DNA of 64,000 nt. It comes from Hirudo medicinalis. Taxonomy: Eukaryota > Annelida > Clitellata > Hirudinida > Hirudinidae. Under the pieces are notes generated by a model that was given only the letters and a program-made list of their open reading frames with translations, ran no database searches and was not told the origin of the DNA. Where the stretch lies: assembly GCA_011800805.1 (NCBI GenBank), contig MPNW01000135.1, positions 36,530 through 100,529 on the forward strand, in the 5' to 3' direction. Position 1 is the first letter of the stretch; each line of letters opens with the position of its first letter. The position numbers and the translations under genes are program-made. Positions 37,979-49,933 of the stretch are shown in pieces.

Positions 37979-38554
37979 CCAATCAACGTTTTCCTTGTCG
38001 TGACATCACTGGAGGACTCCAGGCACTTACCTGTGCAGCTGAAGAGCATCCTGTACTACAGGAGTTCACCTGTGTTTCTACACCTGTTCGTATCAAGCGA
38101 CGTACTGGAAAGGATCGTTACTACCCTGCTATTCAGTTGGCAAGCCGAAGCAGGCAAGTCTATGATTAATTGAGCAGTTTCTTTATAATTGAGCAGTATT
38201 TATAATAATAAATAATTTCTATATAAATAGACAATATATTACGTCACACATCTAATACAATTGTGTATCAGTGTTATTATAATTAAAAATTATACTTGCA
38301 TTACTATTATTAAAAATTTTACTTTGTACAATAATACAAAAAAATATTTTATTTTATGCTTGTATCTTTCAATTTATCAGTCCTTTTCAAAGTCTACCGT
38401 CTCTCCCCTGCACAAGTAAGAAGCCAATTATAATTTTGATTAAAACTATAAATAATAATAATTATAATTAATATGTTATAATATTAAAATTATGTCATTA
38501 ATTATAAATTAAATAAATAACATAATTTTAAATAATTGTAATTATGAACTATTC

Positions 38555-38593
<39 letters not shown>

Positions 38594-41500
38594 TTAACAA
38601 TGATAACAACATAAATAATAATAATAATAACAATATTAATAATAACAATAATAATAATAAACCATTTCTATGGCGCCGTGTGCCACAGCCTCAGAATACT
38701 TTGGTTCACGATCAATGATTGCCCTGAAGAAATGGGTCTTCAGCTGATGCTTGAAAGCTCCACAGTTACGATTTTATGAGTAGATTAGGAGGTGGATCAT
38801 TCCAGACGGCCGGAGAGGCATAAGGAAAACCTCGGTTGACGAGGGATAACATTTGAATTGCGGTCAGCTATGTAGCGACAGTGAACCAGGTGATTGAGGG
38901 TGGCTGGGTTGGCTGTCGTCATAGTACAACACTTGATGAGTGCAATTTTGAATAGTGCAATAGTGGATGAGCAACCAGTGCAGCTGCTTCAGGCAGTCAG
39001 AGCTGATGATGCTGAGATTGATGAGGCCTCGCAAGATAACTTTAGATATGTTGGAAGGGATGAGTCAGACGGTTACTTTTGGTACCTAACTCCATCCCTA
39101 CCTCATGACCCTGGCCATTTACGTGAGCACGCATCACCGATGATGTGTCGTGGTAAGCCCCCAGATTTCTTACTGTTTGTGATGGGGTAATAATAGCTCC
39201 TGGTAGCTGAATTGGGGTGAGAATGCATCGAGAAAAATGAAACCAGGTGGTTTCTATCGTGTCGGAGTGCAACATCACTAAAACACTCAGCCATTCGGAG
39301 GACAAGATAAGTCATTTCATGTGGTTTGCAAGATGCGCATATTTGGGTGTCGTCTGCATACTGGTGGCTGAGGAAGCCACGACGAGCCACAAGTTGCTCA
39401 ATTTCAGCGAAATAGAAGAAAAAAAGAATCGGTCCAAGGATCGACCCTTGCGGAACAACTGACGAAACACTTTGATTAACTGGATCCGTATGTTGTGTCA
39501 ATGAGTTGACTTCTGTTTTTTAGGCATGATTTGAACCAGCCCAATGTTGTCTGGCAAACGGCAAATGTTTTGTCGAGTCTTTCAATAAGAATGTTGTGAT
39601 CAACTGCCTCAACTGTATCGAATGTCATGTCAGACATGTCATGAAGTACCACATCCCTTCTATCGATCATATAGAGAGCAGGATGGGATGGAGTCCATCT
39701 TGCATTGTTTAGTTGGGAGAGAGCTGACTAGTCGGGAGACCTCCTCATGCGACTTCGACACACTGGACATCAAACCAAGGCTGGTGATATCTATGGGATC
39801 TAAGATTTATTGCTGCATTGCTGGGAGTGGTTTATCTAGGAGGTCTGTGAGCACCTGGTTGTACAATGTCACCCTCTGGTCAGGGTCAATCTGCTCATAC
39901 ATCAGATCAGATACTGCGTAGAGGCGAGTCTTGGAAAGCCTGGAGACAGTGAATATCAAGTCTCCGCACCAGGTGCACTTCCGGGGAAGGTCGTGCGGTC
40001 GAAAGGTAGTTGTCCAGAGGAGTAGACGACGATCCGATAATTCCAGTGTCTATCACTTCAGGCTATCTTTTCAGGCTATCAACACAGGTGAATGGAGTGT
40101 TCTCTGAATGTCTCTCAAGGACGATGTCAAGGGATCCACCAAGATCAAGAGTGGTCTTAATCCAAACCATGCAATAAAGTTTTGAAAGGTTTAATTGTCC
40201 GGGTCATCCTGCCGCTCCAGATGAATATTGATATCGCCGGCCACGGAGAGCAGCAGAGAGGCGAATCTGCCAAAACTCTCCGAGAATTCAACGTAGAAGT
40301 GTGCCCATCCTATGTGACTGGACCTGAACGGCTAGGTATTCAAAAGTCTTTGCAGTGTGGTTGACATCAAGGGTTCGAAGTTGAATGGTTTCAAATGCAA
40401 TAACGGCTAGGCCATCATGGTCTGTGGGCAAAGATTTCTGGGCCCGACCTTCTCTTGGGCATGATCGGTCAATAACTGAAGAGCCCTTTCCTCTCAACCG
40501 TTGAAGGGCAACTGAGCCTGACAATCATGCCAGGTCTCAACAAGCATCAGCACTCCTGGTAACATTATTGTAAGTTGAAATTATACGCCAACAATCAGTG
40601 AGAAATTGTACGAAGGAGAGATGTTTCCAGAACTCTGCACCAAGGGTGGCCTGAAGTGAGCTGAACTTCGCTCCACAAAAACGTCGAACGTTAGGAACCG
40701 AAACGTACCGGCATGCAATAATTTGAATAAGTAATTATTCAGTCGAATACCACGTGGAAAACGAATCCAGCAGTACAAAAATTAATCAAATAAATCCAGC
40801 CAGCACCTACTAATAGGCTTAAAAGCGCAGACGAAAACCGAACAGTCAACACAACGCAAACAACACTAACATATAGCAACACAACTAGTTGATAACACAA
40901 CACAACTAACCAACTACAAAACTATTTGGGAGAGCAGAGATCTATCTCTACCTATCGTAGGTCAGGAGTAGACGGATGTGTCCGCGTTAGCAAGTAATTA
41001 TTAAAATTATGAACTACTTCATCTTCAAAAATATGTCCCATTATTAACATTAAAATTATAATATTATGTTGTTAGTTTTAATGATTTTAATGATTAGAAG
41101 TATTTTATAATATAAAAAATCAACAGTTATTCGTCTGACGGTCACCTGGTGCATCGCATTAAAGAACGTGTTTCAGTTTAAGAAGTTTTAGCAACAGCAC
41201 CAACAATAATAATAATAATAACAATAACAATGTAGATGTACCAAGGTCGCATCGTCCTTGGTGATGTCATTAGTAGGCATGTACCGGATAAAAATTTTTT
41301 ACCGGATACCGGATTTAACGGCCCATGTGGTTACAAATGTGTATTTTTAAAAAAATCAAAGAAACTCAGAGAATCTTCATATTTTTATTTTGTTAATAAA
41401 AACAAAAATTTATAAATACTACACATTTAGCCATGAATCCTGTTGATTTTAAGAAATAAATATCAAATAAATTATATTTATAAGAAGATATTACACTTTA

Positions 41501-43181
41501 AGTCACGAATCATGCATGAGTAAAATTAAGTAAGGGCATGTTTATTTTAAGAAATATGAGCTGCTCGACTCTCTCAGTCAGCAATCCTGAGATGACTCCT
41601 GTCATCTGAGAATACGTCTCCAGCAGTACTGAAAAGTCGCTCACTTGTAACACTGCTTGGTGGGATGCCAAGTACTGCCACTCACTCAGAAGTGGAAAGC
41701 CACCTGAGGTTTGGCACTACCATGACGTTTTATGGTTGGTTGACCGCATTAAATTTCCATCCACTTTTGATTAAGGGTTGTTACTAGTACTAGCAGTAAC
41801 TAGAAGGTTACAGAAATACCTCAAATACTCCAAATAAAACTTCTAATGCGATCAGGAGAAGCAGCCGTGAATAAATGAATTTAAAAGTACAAACACGTAC
41901 AGATGTCGTGATGCATGCGTAACGTTTACATGGATAACAGATCAAAGAAGCACCAAAAAGAAACAAAGAAATTTGTCTAAATTGAAATAATAAATAAGGT
42001 GAATTAAAAAAACATTTATTTATGCCGGATACCGGATATTTCCGGTACATGCTTAGTCATTAGAGAGGTTATGGATAATGAATTTTGTGATTTCGAAATT
42101 ACATGATAAATACAGCACAACAACATCGACAATAACAACAACAATAACAACAACAACAGCAATAACGACAACGACAAATATAATAATTAAAAAAATGAAA
42201 TAATAAAATAATAAATCATAAAATTAATTAAAGGTTCCGACAACAGCCTTTCAACTTTTGGATTGCTTCCGAAAACATCTTCCACGTCTTATGAAGAAGG
42301 TTTCTGTTTTCAATTATAACATTAGAAAGATAAATGTGATTTGTATGTAAATGTGATTTACATGTAAAAGTGACTTACATGTAAATGTGATCTACATGTA
42401 AATGTGATCTACATGTAAATGTGACTTACATTATCAAATTTATTTATTTATTTATTACATCAATCAAATTTGATTGATATGTAAATGTGAATGTGAAATT
42501 TTTACATAAATACATGAATTAATGGGGTTATCTACATTTCATTGTCTAACTGTGATTCATTGCAGTTTTGTATGCTTATCAAGATCTACGAAATTCTTTG
42601 AGAGAAACAGGCTCTCTAAATTATAATATTATAATTATTCATAATAAGTAGAGCCGGAATTTTTAAAGATTAATTAATCGATTAATCGTTAATTTATTTC
42701 AACTATTAAATTTCTGTCTGCCACAATAATAACAGTAAACAATATGGCGGCAGGGAGTAATTGAGTTATGAGATGTAAATCTATGTCGGGTCGATTACAT
42801 GAACATTTCAGATTTAAATTGACGGAAATATCAAAAATGCTGATAGCATGTGTTGCATGCGTGGAGATAAATTGTTCGCATCTATCTGCCGTAGTTGTAG
42901 TAGTAGTAGTATTTTATTAATGTCCTCAGCATAACGTGATGAATAGGACAATATCTATATACCATTCGATCTACCATTTATATAGCGCCCCTACATAAAT
43001 TGTTCGCATGGTTAAGACTTTCGCCTCTCATGATGGCAGCACCGTCCTAATCATCTAGCTATACAATGGACGTTAATAAACAAAAATAAATTGTTCGCAT
43101 GCCATAGATGCAGAGCTTCAAAATGCTGAATATAAACAGCCATGCAAGCACATAGCTAATAAATGATTGACTGCTTTGTAT

Positions 43182-43212
<31 letters not shown>

Positions 43213-45119
43213 GCAGAAGCAGTCAGAATGTTAGCTCCAGATAACCAGATAACCAGAATGCTGGTTATATCGTTGACAAGGCTTGCCCACTTCAACCAAG
43301 CACTGTTAACATGCTCGTGTGTTTGAGTAGTTGGTCGTCTGATGACATTTGAGCGGCAAAACACATGTGTGATTTCATGTTTTTAAGTGAATTAATGCAC
43401 AAATGTACATTAATATATTTACTCTTCATAACCTGTATTTATTATCAATTGAATAATTTATTTGTTTGAAAGAATATAAATTGACTCAACATTCTTCCTT
43501 GGTGCAAAATTCTTTCGACCGAATAAGCCTTTTGTTTCGGTGTCAATATTTTGATGATATCACAACGATACTCACATTCCGAATTCATTGGTTGATTTGA
43601 TTAATTCTGAGATTTAATCGGTTTATTAATTGTATTTAGCCGAATTTTTGAGTGCCTTACATATCCGAATAGGATGTGCACCGAGTGGCACATTTTAATC
43701 GACCTACCATTTATTTGCTCCCTGGCAGTGCAGGGTGAGTTTCGAACACGACACATTACGAGTGTTGCTATTACGACCGCATGCAGGAACGCAACCCATT
43801 CGGCCAACCCGCACTCCAATGGTTCATTATTATGTTTAAAGATTGTTTTAACCTTCAATTACATTACAGGTCATCCACTAGCGGGAGTTCATCCCTTCGG
43901 ATGGTCCTTTTGGACGATTGATAATTCTGAATTATTTTAGTATGAAGTAGTGACAGTAGTATGATTTAGTGACATTTAAGTCCAATAAAAATTGTCAATG
44001 TGATTTATTTATTACATGTTATTATTATTGTTATTATTATTTATTTATTTAATACAACATATTATTATAATTATTTATTTATGTATGTATTTATTACATA
44101 TTATATTATTACTAAATGAATGTTACCAGGGCGTCTACATGGGCAAGGATGTTCTCTTCAAGTCAGACCCACTCCGGTGGATGGAAAGTTGCTCCTCAGT
44201 TTCCATGGAAACCACTGCTTTGACGGATTGTCATGACGACAACATGGTTAGTTCATAAATTACCATTGATATATATAGAGAGTTTATATTTAAATCGGAG
44301 GTAATAATAATAATTATTATATTATTATTACTACTACTACTAATAATAATAATAATAACAATAATAATAAGCCATTAAATAATATTAGCCTTTAATATTC
44401 CAATTATTCAGAGGTGCACTGGTACGTCGAATCTAATGTATGTGGACTTAGAGAGAATAGCTGACGTGGGGAACAAGGTTTTGAGCCCTTTTATTTAGAA
44501 TTCATGCATCATCGCATGTCATGTCCTCACATTGTGACATTATCACTGAACTTTAATGTTATTACCATAAATACCACTGCACCGTCACTGTATCATAACT
44601 TCGTTATTCCACCACTGCATCATACTTTGACATTATCACCACCATTACATGAATTGCTTGGCACCCAACAGAGCAATTTGGGAATCCTTCCCTGCCACTT
44701 GATTCCCTTTCGAAGGAACCAGCCCAAATGTTCCAGCAGCCCGGTTACCGGAATGGACGAAATCCTGGTCGTCAACGGAAGCGACTTCTACGCCGATGGA
44801 TACGAGGAGAATCCACTCCATCTGTCCATCAGTGAATCGATCATGTCAGTCGACTCGAGCCCTCCCAAAGTCTGGTCTCACATTCAGAGTTCAAATTCTA
44901 CTGTCAGATCTTTTGAAGCATTCTTCAATTCCTTGGAACAACTCAATAATTATTCATTCCATACCTTGTCTGGTACCTCGAGGCATTTGGATGGGAAAAA
45001 GTCGGAGTCAACTAAGAAACCTGAGTGCCAGAGGTTTCTGGATATTGCTTACCTGAAGAGGAGAACGCATTTGTTTTATCACTGTGGCAGTCAGTGGTTG
45101 AATGGCATGGAAAAAGTTA

Positions 45120-45198
<79 letters not shown>

Positions 45199-45249
45199 CG
45201 TCATCGTTATCATTATCATTATCATTATTATTATCGTTGTTGTTGTTAA

Positions 45250-45283
<34 letters not shown>

Positions 45284-47640
45284 GTTGTTGTTGTTGTTGT
45301 TATTATTATTATTATTATTACCACGAGTATTGCTGCTATTACAAGTACACAGTATCATTTTGTTTTTTAATTTAGCATTTAATTAATTATATACAATATT
45401 TTGTTTGATAACAATGCTGACTTCCACAGGTTTCCACAGCCGTCAAAGACATCTCAGTTACCTTGATGACTGTCTTGACCTTAGACAGGTTTTCCTCTCT
45501 CGAAAGAATGCTCAGCCATTGGAGGGGACCATCAGCTGTACTTCTCTATCTTAACGATATCGAGGTCAGTCGCAAACTGCCTCGACTGATGAAGGATTCG
45601 AAGGTCTTGAATAACAGAGAGGTCAGGGACCGAACAGCCATCCATGTTGTTTATCAGAGACTGGTAAGGCATTAGGAGTTATAAAGTAGTTGGTTGAAAT
45701 TGTGAATAATAGCTTGGATTTCTCATATCACGTGTGTAAATCATTTGTTAGTATGGGCATGGAAAATCACAAAAAGTAAATTAAGGCTCCAATTACTTAC
45801 GTGATATGATGTTGTTACCAATTTTTATTTACCAAATTTGACAAAATGTTAATATTTTTAATTTTACTAGAAGTACTAGAAGATTATAAATTCAATTTAA
45901 TGTGCAAATGTAAAACTAATTTAATTTATTTATAGCCCTAAGCAGAGTCAGGGCGCCTTTTGGTAACCACATATATAGCTCTCCTTTCCAAGGGCGCGTG
46001 TAGCAGTGCAATCTGAGTTTCGAAAACGACACATTGTGACTGTTGCCATTACCGCCGCTTGCAGGAACGCAACTAAATTGCATTCATTAACATACTGCCA
46101 TTGTATTTCCTCCAGCCATACAACCCACTCAACTATCTACGAAATGTCCTCCTCAACAACACTTTCACCTCTCACGTCTTATACCTCGATGTCGACCTTC
46201 CACCAAACCCTGATCTTTACATGAACATCTTGAAACATCTCAATCAGGAAATGAAAGATGATAAAAAGGTTGGTCCATATCTTTTGGAATCAATGACTTG
46301 GTTTGCTTAAGTAATGCTACAATTGTTGACTTTTCACTGACTGAACAAGTTGGCTATATTTACTGGCTTTGAAACACACCTGCAAATTTCATAAATAAAC
46401 AAATTACAGAATATTTGAGTCAGTGAATAAATAATTACTAATGAAAACTTTATTTCGCATTCATAGCTTTTCATTGTGCCAGCTTTCCAATCCTTCATAA
46501 GTTTGGAAAAAAACTATCCCAAAACTAAGCAAGAGCTGCTCAAATTTATCAAGGAAGAAACAATAACAGGATACAAGTAGGTTTAGTAATTCACAATCTA
46601 TCCATTTCTTCAGAAACTAGGTCTCGCTGGAGTAAAAGAGCATTGCAATGTACCTTAAACATTTGTTCAGTTACAATGTCATACTTAATAATATTAGCGC
46701 ATTATCTAAAATATCTTAGAATGGCTTGCCAAAGCCAGCCTATTGTAGAGATTCCCGTGTTCATTACAGGCAGAGGGAAGGTTGGTCTTTGGGTCATAAG
46801 CCAACAAATTATTCGTACTGGTTACAAGCAGACAAACCATATCACGTGAGCATCAAAACTTTTAATAATTACATTATTGGTATTATTTAATTTGGTATTG
46901 ATTGAACATTCTTCGACCAAACACAATCAAATAAACAAAGCGAAAAAAGCGTCCAAAATGAAGGAAGTTTAAATTTGAAGAAAAAATATCATTTTATTGA
47001 AAAAGTGATTCAAAAAGAGTTTTGCTTATTAATTGCCACAAAAAAGCAGAACCCTTCAAAAGATTTCTTCTAAATCTTTAAAAATAATTATTCACCGACT
47101 TATCAATCGCCCAGTATATTCCATTGATTTATAACCGTTGGGCATATTTCAGGCAAAGTTCAAGGATGCATTTGAGCCATACGTGGTCGTTCCAAGAAGT
47201 TTGCCGGCCTACTTCAACGAAGACCTTCTTGAAAGGATGGGAGACAAAATAGCCTACACACGACTTATCCACGGCATGGGTTACGATTATTACGTCCTTC
47301 CGGATGACTTTGTCATTCATCTTCCTCACCCAATCAGCTTGGGAACTATGAACTACTTCACTGAGCCAAACTTATTCAAGTAAGGACGCATAATTTTTTC
47401 AATTTATTTTTATCAATTAATCTATCAATTTATTTTTTTTTATTATTCGAACGGTTTTGCATGAAAGTTCTAATGTGTGTTTTATTATATATTTGAGTAA
47501 TCACCAAATAAGGATTTAGAATGATGAACTAGATCAAAATATACAATGCAATTGAAAATTTTTCTTTTAGGTGTGGAAGCTACCTGTTTGAAAAATACCG
47601 GAAAAGACTCTACGAATTGTTTCCGAAACGAAAATTTTAA
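37979..47640 (+). CDS. LARGE: LARGE-like bifunctional glycosyltransferase (GT8 + GT49 domains)
   Basis: LARGE enzymes act in the Golgi, where they extend the xylose-glucuronate polymer (matriglycan) on alpha-dystroglycan. Exons seen: 37979-38153, 38381-38415, a missing one, 42247-42299, 44130-44246, 44412-44477, 44672-45115, 45430-45663, 46116-46268, 46467-46576, 46770-46845, 47153-47379, 47571-47640. Phases agree except at the gap. The GT8 part starts PINVFLVVTS. At the position of the family LDTDI metal site it reads MGKDV, so the first Asp is lost. The GT49 part keeps the DxD (YLDVDLPP) and the region FEPYVVVPRS to IHLPHPIS. The intron after 38153 is GC-AG (GCAAGT). Introns hold a LINE, a hAT element and a long ATT repeat. 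The C-terminus is basic (ELFPKRKF). AATAAA is at 47754-47759. Confidence 0.85.
38560..38660. repeat. (AAT/AAC)n microsatellite at a LINE 3' end
   Basis: Trinucleotide array directly abutting the 3' end of the minus-strand LINE at 38660. It may have grown from the element's own 3' terminal repeat. Confidence 0.8.
38660..40620 (-). mobile_element. Degraded CR1/L2-type LINE (endonuclease and reverse transcriptase remnants)
   Basis: Minus-strand frames carry an endonuclease-like piece (LMLVETWHD; DHDGLAVIAFETIQL) at about 40.3-40.6 kb. Reverse transcriptase follows: AVDHNILIERLDKTF at about 39.6 kb, then VPQGSILGPILFFFYF and the catalytic HQYADDTQI at about 39.35-39.45 kb. Near 38.75 kb are GFPYASPAVWNDPPP and AFKHQLKTHFFRAI, and the element ends in GGCGCCATAGAAATGG. 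Several frameshifts and stops show it is dead. It sits in an intron of the LARGE-like gene, antisense to it. Confidence 0.8.
41266..41273. repeat. Left 8-bp target-site duplication of the hAT element
   Basis: GTCATTAG, identical to the 8 bases at 42056-42063. Confidence 0.85.
41274..42055 (-). mobile_element. hAT-family DNA transposon, 782 bp, internally deleted
   Basis: Terminal inverted repeats TAGGCATGTACCGGA (left) and TAAGCATGTACCGGA (right, reverse complement) differ at one base and are flanked by a perfect 8-bp direct repeat, the hallmark of hAT insertion. Sub-terminal repeats of ACCGGATACCGGAT follow the left end and recur near the right end. On the minus strand at about 41560-41680 a broken frame reads SERLFSTAGDVFSDDR, the C-terminal dimerisation motif of hAT transposases. 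The zinc-finger and catalytic parts are missing, so it cannot move by itself. It lies in an intron of the LARGE-like gene. Confidence 0.88.
42056..42063. repeat. Right 8-bp target-site duplication of the hAT element
   Basis: GTCATTAG, matching 41266-41273 exactly. The perfect match suggests a fairly recent insertion. Confidence 0.85.
42332..42431. repeat. 17-bp tandem repeat
   Basis: About six copies of AAATGTGATCTACATGT with small changes, directly after the short LARGE exon that ends at 42299. A partial copy appears again near 42480. Confidence 0.9.
42944..43058 (-). mobile_element. SINE tail fragment joined to a second short repeat
   Basis: On the minus strand the piece ends in GGGGCGCTATATAAATGG, the tail of the SINE family, but its head differs and includes the 20-base CACCGTCCTAATCATCTAG segment (plus strand) also found near 50705. 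It is either a chimeric insertion or a second SINE subfamily sharing the same tail. Confidence 0.5.
43641..43822 (-). mobile_element. tRNA-derived SINE copy (best-preserved promoter boxes)
   Basis: On the minus strand it has GGGTTGGCCGAATGGGTT, close to the A box of a long-arm tRNA (Ser/Leu type), then GTGTTCGAAACTC (B box) about 45 bases on. The spacing fits a tRNA with a long variable arm. Confidence 0.7.
45117..45335. repeat. (ATT)n microsatellite filling a LARGE intron
   Basis: A long ATT repeat with short GTT and CATT sub-blocks occupies most of the intron between the exons ending at 45115 and starting at 45430. It begins at the splice donor itself (GTTATTGTTATT). Confidence 0.95.
45928..46078 (-). 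mobile_element. tRNA-derived SINE copy
   Basis: Same family as 57703-57858. Its sequence stops about 40 bases before the LARGE exon at 46116. The B-box-like TTTTCGAAACTC is slightly degraded. Confidence 0.65.
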
Positions 47641-48383
47641 AAAGAACTGCTTCATCATCAAAGCGGCGTCAAAATGGTCTCAGAAATCAGTGGTCTTCCG
47701 CATGCTGAACATAATTTATTTTTGCTAGGATAACTTTTTACATAAATTCTTGTAATAAATGTAGGCATGATAAAATCCGACCTAACAGATAAAAACGATA
47801 ATCGTTGGTAATTCTCGATGATGTGCTGTCCATCCTAACCTTGTTTGCGCATACAACGATCAAAATCTACGTCAGAATTGTAGCCATCCCTCAAAATACA
47901 CTTTTAAATGCAATCCAAGAATGTGACTGAGAGTCTGCGACTAACAACTGTTCAAGAACACCCCTAACAATTCTTTACTGTTAAAGGGTTATTGCTAAGA
48001 TAAGATACTGAACCACTAAGATAACACTGTGCAACACAACGTTTACAACTTGTAAGACAAAATTAGATTCTATATAGGTTTTTGGTGCTGATTTCAGATA
48101 TGTTGTCAAAATCCCAATCGTTCAGTTCTTTGAGGGCAAGCAGCTGAACTTTTGTGTTGTTTGACTGGTGCTGCCAGTTTAAAAAGGCTAGTTTTCTTAT
48201 ACACTAATGTGATCCCACATTACAGACTTGAAAAACCACTCTAGGAGACAACCAAGACAACAAACTGAAGACAAGAAATTGTGTATTATCTACACCAAGA
48301 TATAGTCACAGGAAGAGATGCCTTTTGCAATCAGTCAACTTTTCCCCATTTCATTAAAAAAGAAAACAAACAGTTCCACATTT
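47641..48383. other. Convergent 3' spacer between the LARGE-like gene and fibrillarin A
   Basis: LARGE-like poly(A) signal AATAAA at 47754-47759. Otherwise no feature recognised. Confidence 0.45.
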
Positions 48384-49933
48384 CTAGATGAGAGGCCTAA
48401 AAAATCAAATAATCGAAAATAGAAAATCAGTCAAATAATGAAAAACCAGTTAAGTAGAAATAATATTTTGCACAGTTCAACTCACTTGTACTGGGCCACA
48501 AGAATGGCATGGTCCCTTTCGTAAGGTTCCAATGTCAGAAGTTCTTTCCTCTTGAATTCGGCTGCAACCAACTTCTCAGATTCCTGGGCAAAAACTGTCT
48601 GTGGGGGAGCTGTAGAGTCAATGCAGCTTGCCTTGATGGCCATGACGGCATAACCGCCATTCTTCAGGAACATGTCGGAGTTCAGCGCCACAATTCTGGC
48701 TTGATCGGGCTGAGCTACATCAGCAAAAACTGTGTCGACAATACCTGGATAAAAGATGGCTTGTTCTGTTAAAATTCTAAATACAAATTCTATCAACTAA
48801 TAGAAAATTTTAGTTGAACAAGTTAATATTAATGTAATCCTTTTAGTTGAATTAGTAATATTTTGCCACTGACCAACAAGCATCCTGTACTTCCATGGGT
48901 GCCTGGCATCCTCGATAATTGGGACAATGTTCTTCCTCCTACTAGTCATTTCTTTGAGTTTAAGTGCACAACGAAGACTGAACTCGACAGCATATACCAT
49001 ACCTTCCTGTTATAAAGATTGCCATCAGTAAATTCAATCTTCAGACAAAATACAAAACTGTTCAACTCACTGGCCCGACAAGATCGGCAACGTGACTGCA
49101 CGTGGTACCATTAGAAGCACCCAGATATAGAACATGCGATCCAGGCTTGATGTGTATGTCACCGATACCGGTTAGGATTGCTGCACCAAGTTTGCTTCTG
49201 AAGGGATTCCACTCTCTGTATTCTACCTTTTGACCTTCCTCCAGCTTAGATATTTGATTTTATTAAATTTAAGATGACTTCTAAATATAGGATGACAACA
49301 ACATCTCAAACTCACATCTGCAGAAACCCTCTTTTCTCCATAAACACTTTCTCCAACAACCAGATTCTTTGTGAGAAGTGTATCTGTTTTGCCCCTAAGC
49401 ACAAACATGCCTGGAAGCCTGTGAGGGGTGACAATGACCTTTGAACCACCACTCATTCCACCACCTGATTTTAAATCATTATTAGTTACACATATTTTAA
49501 AAACTTTTTTGATTGTCTTAATCACAGTACAGACGTAAATAAAAAAGTGATTCCTAACAAAAATAAATGGTTTTTACCTCTCCCTCCTCGTCCGCCTCCA
49601 CGGCCTCCACCACCTCTGCCACCGAATCCTCCGCGGCCACCGCCACCAAATCCTCCGCGGCCACCGCCACCAAATCCTCCGCGGCCACCACCACCACCTC
49701 TGCCACCGAATCCGCCTCTTCCTCCACCTCTTCCGCCAAATCCTCCACGACCACCTCCTCTTGGTGCAAACCCTAAAGGTTAACAATATCCGCATGAGAT
49801 TTGATAAACAGATTTTAATTACGGGTCATCTAATAGGGTTTAATGAATAAGGTTCAAACACGTGTATGCTATACACTCAAATAAAATCGCTTTTAGCAAA
49901 ATTCAAAAATCTATACTTACCACGATCACCCAT
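48384..49933 (-). CDS. FBL: Fibrillarin, copy A (box C/D snoRNP 2'-O-methyltransferase)
   Basis: Nucleolar S-adenosylmethionine-dependent methyltransferase that 2'-O-methylates rRNA within box C/D snoRNPs. Seven exons: 49933-49921, 49772-49578, 49464-49316, 49244-49071, 49006-48874, 48744-48486, 48396-48384, all in phase, giving 311 residues. The N-terminal RGG/GAR domain is exon 2 (repeated GGRGGF). Core marks are [25 protein letters not shown], the SAM loop [25 protein letters not shown] and [13 protein letters not shown]. It ends QYKPLI, where the duplicate and the family have a PPPK-type tail. A stop read straight through the exon 6 donor would also give a full protein, so the last 13-base exon is less certain. 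The paralogue lies 1.5 kb upstream in the same orientation. Confidence 0.95.

Noticed and set aside
42565..42620. Exon with LYAYQDLRNSL as the LARGE DxD region
   Set aside because: No usable donor, and the exon at 44130-44246 aligns far better over the whole DxD region.
49547..49795. Proline-rich and Ser/Thr-rich frames opposite fibrillarin exon 2
   Set aside because: Antisense readings of the Gly/Arg repeat; the fibrillarin exon model explains the sequence.
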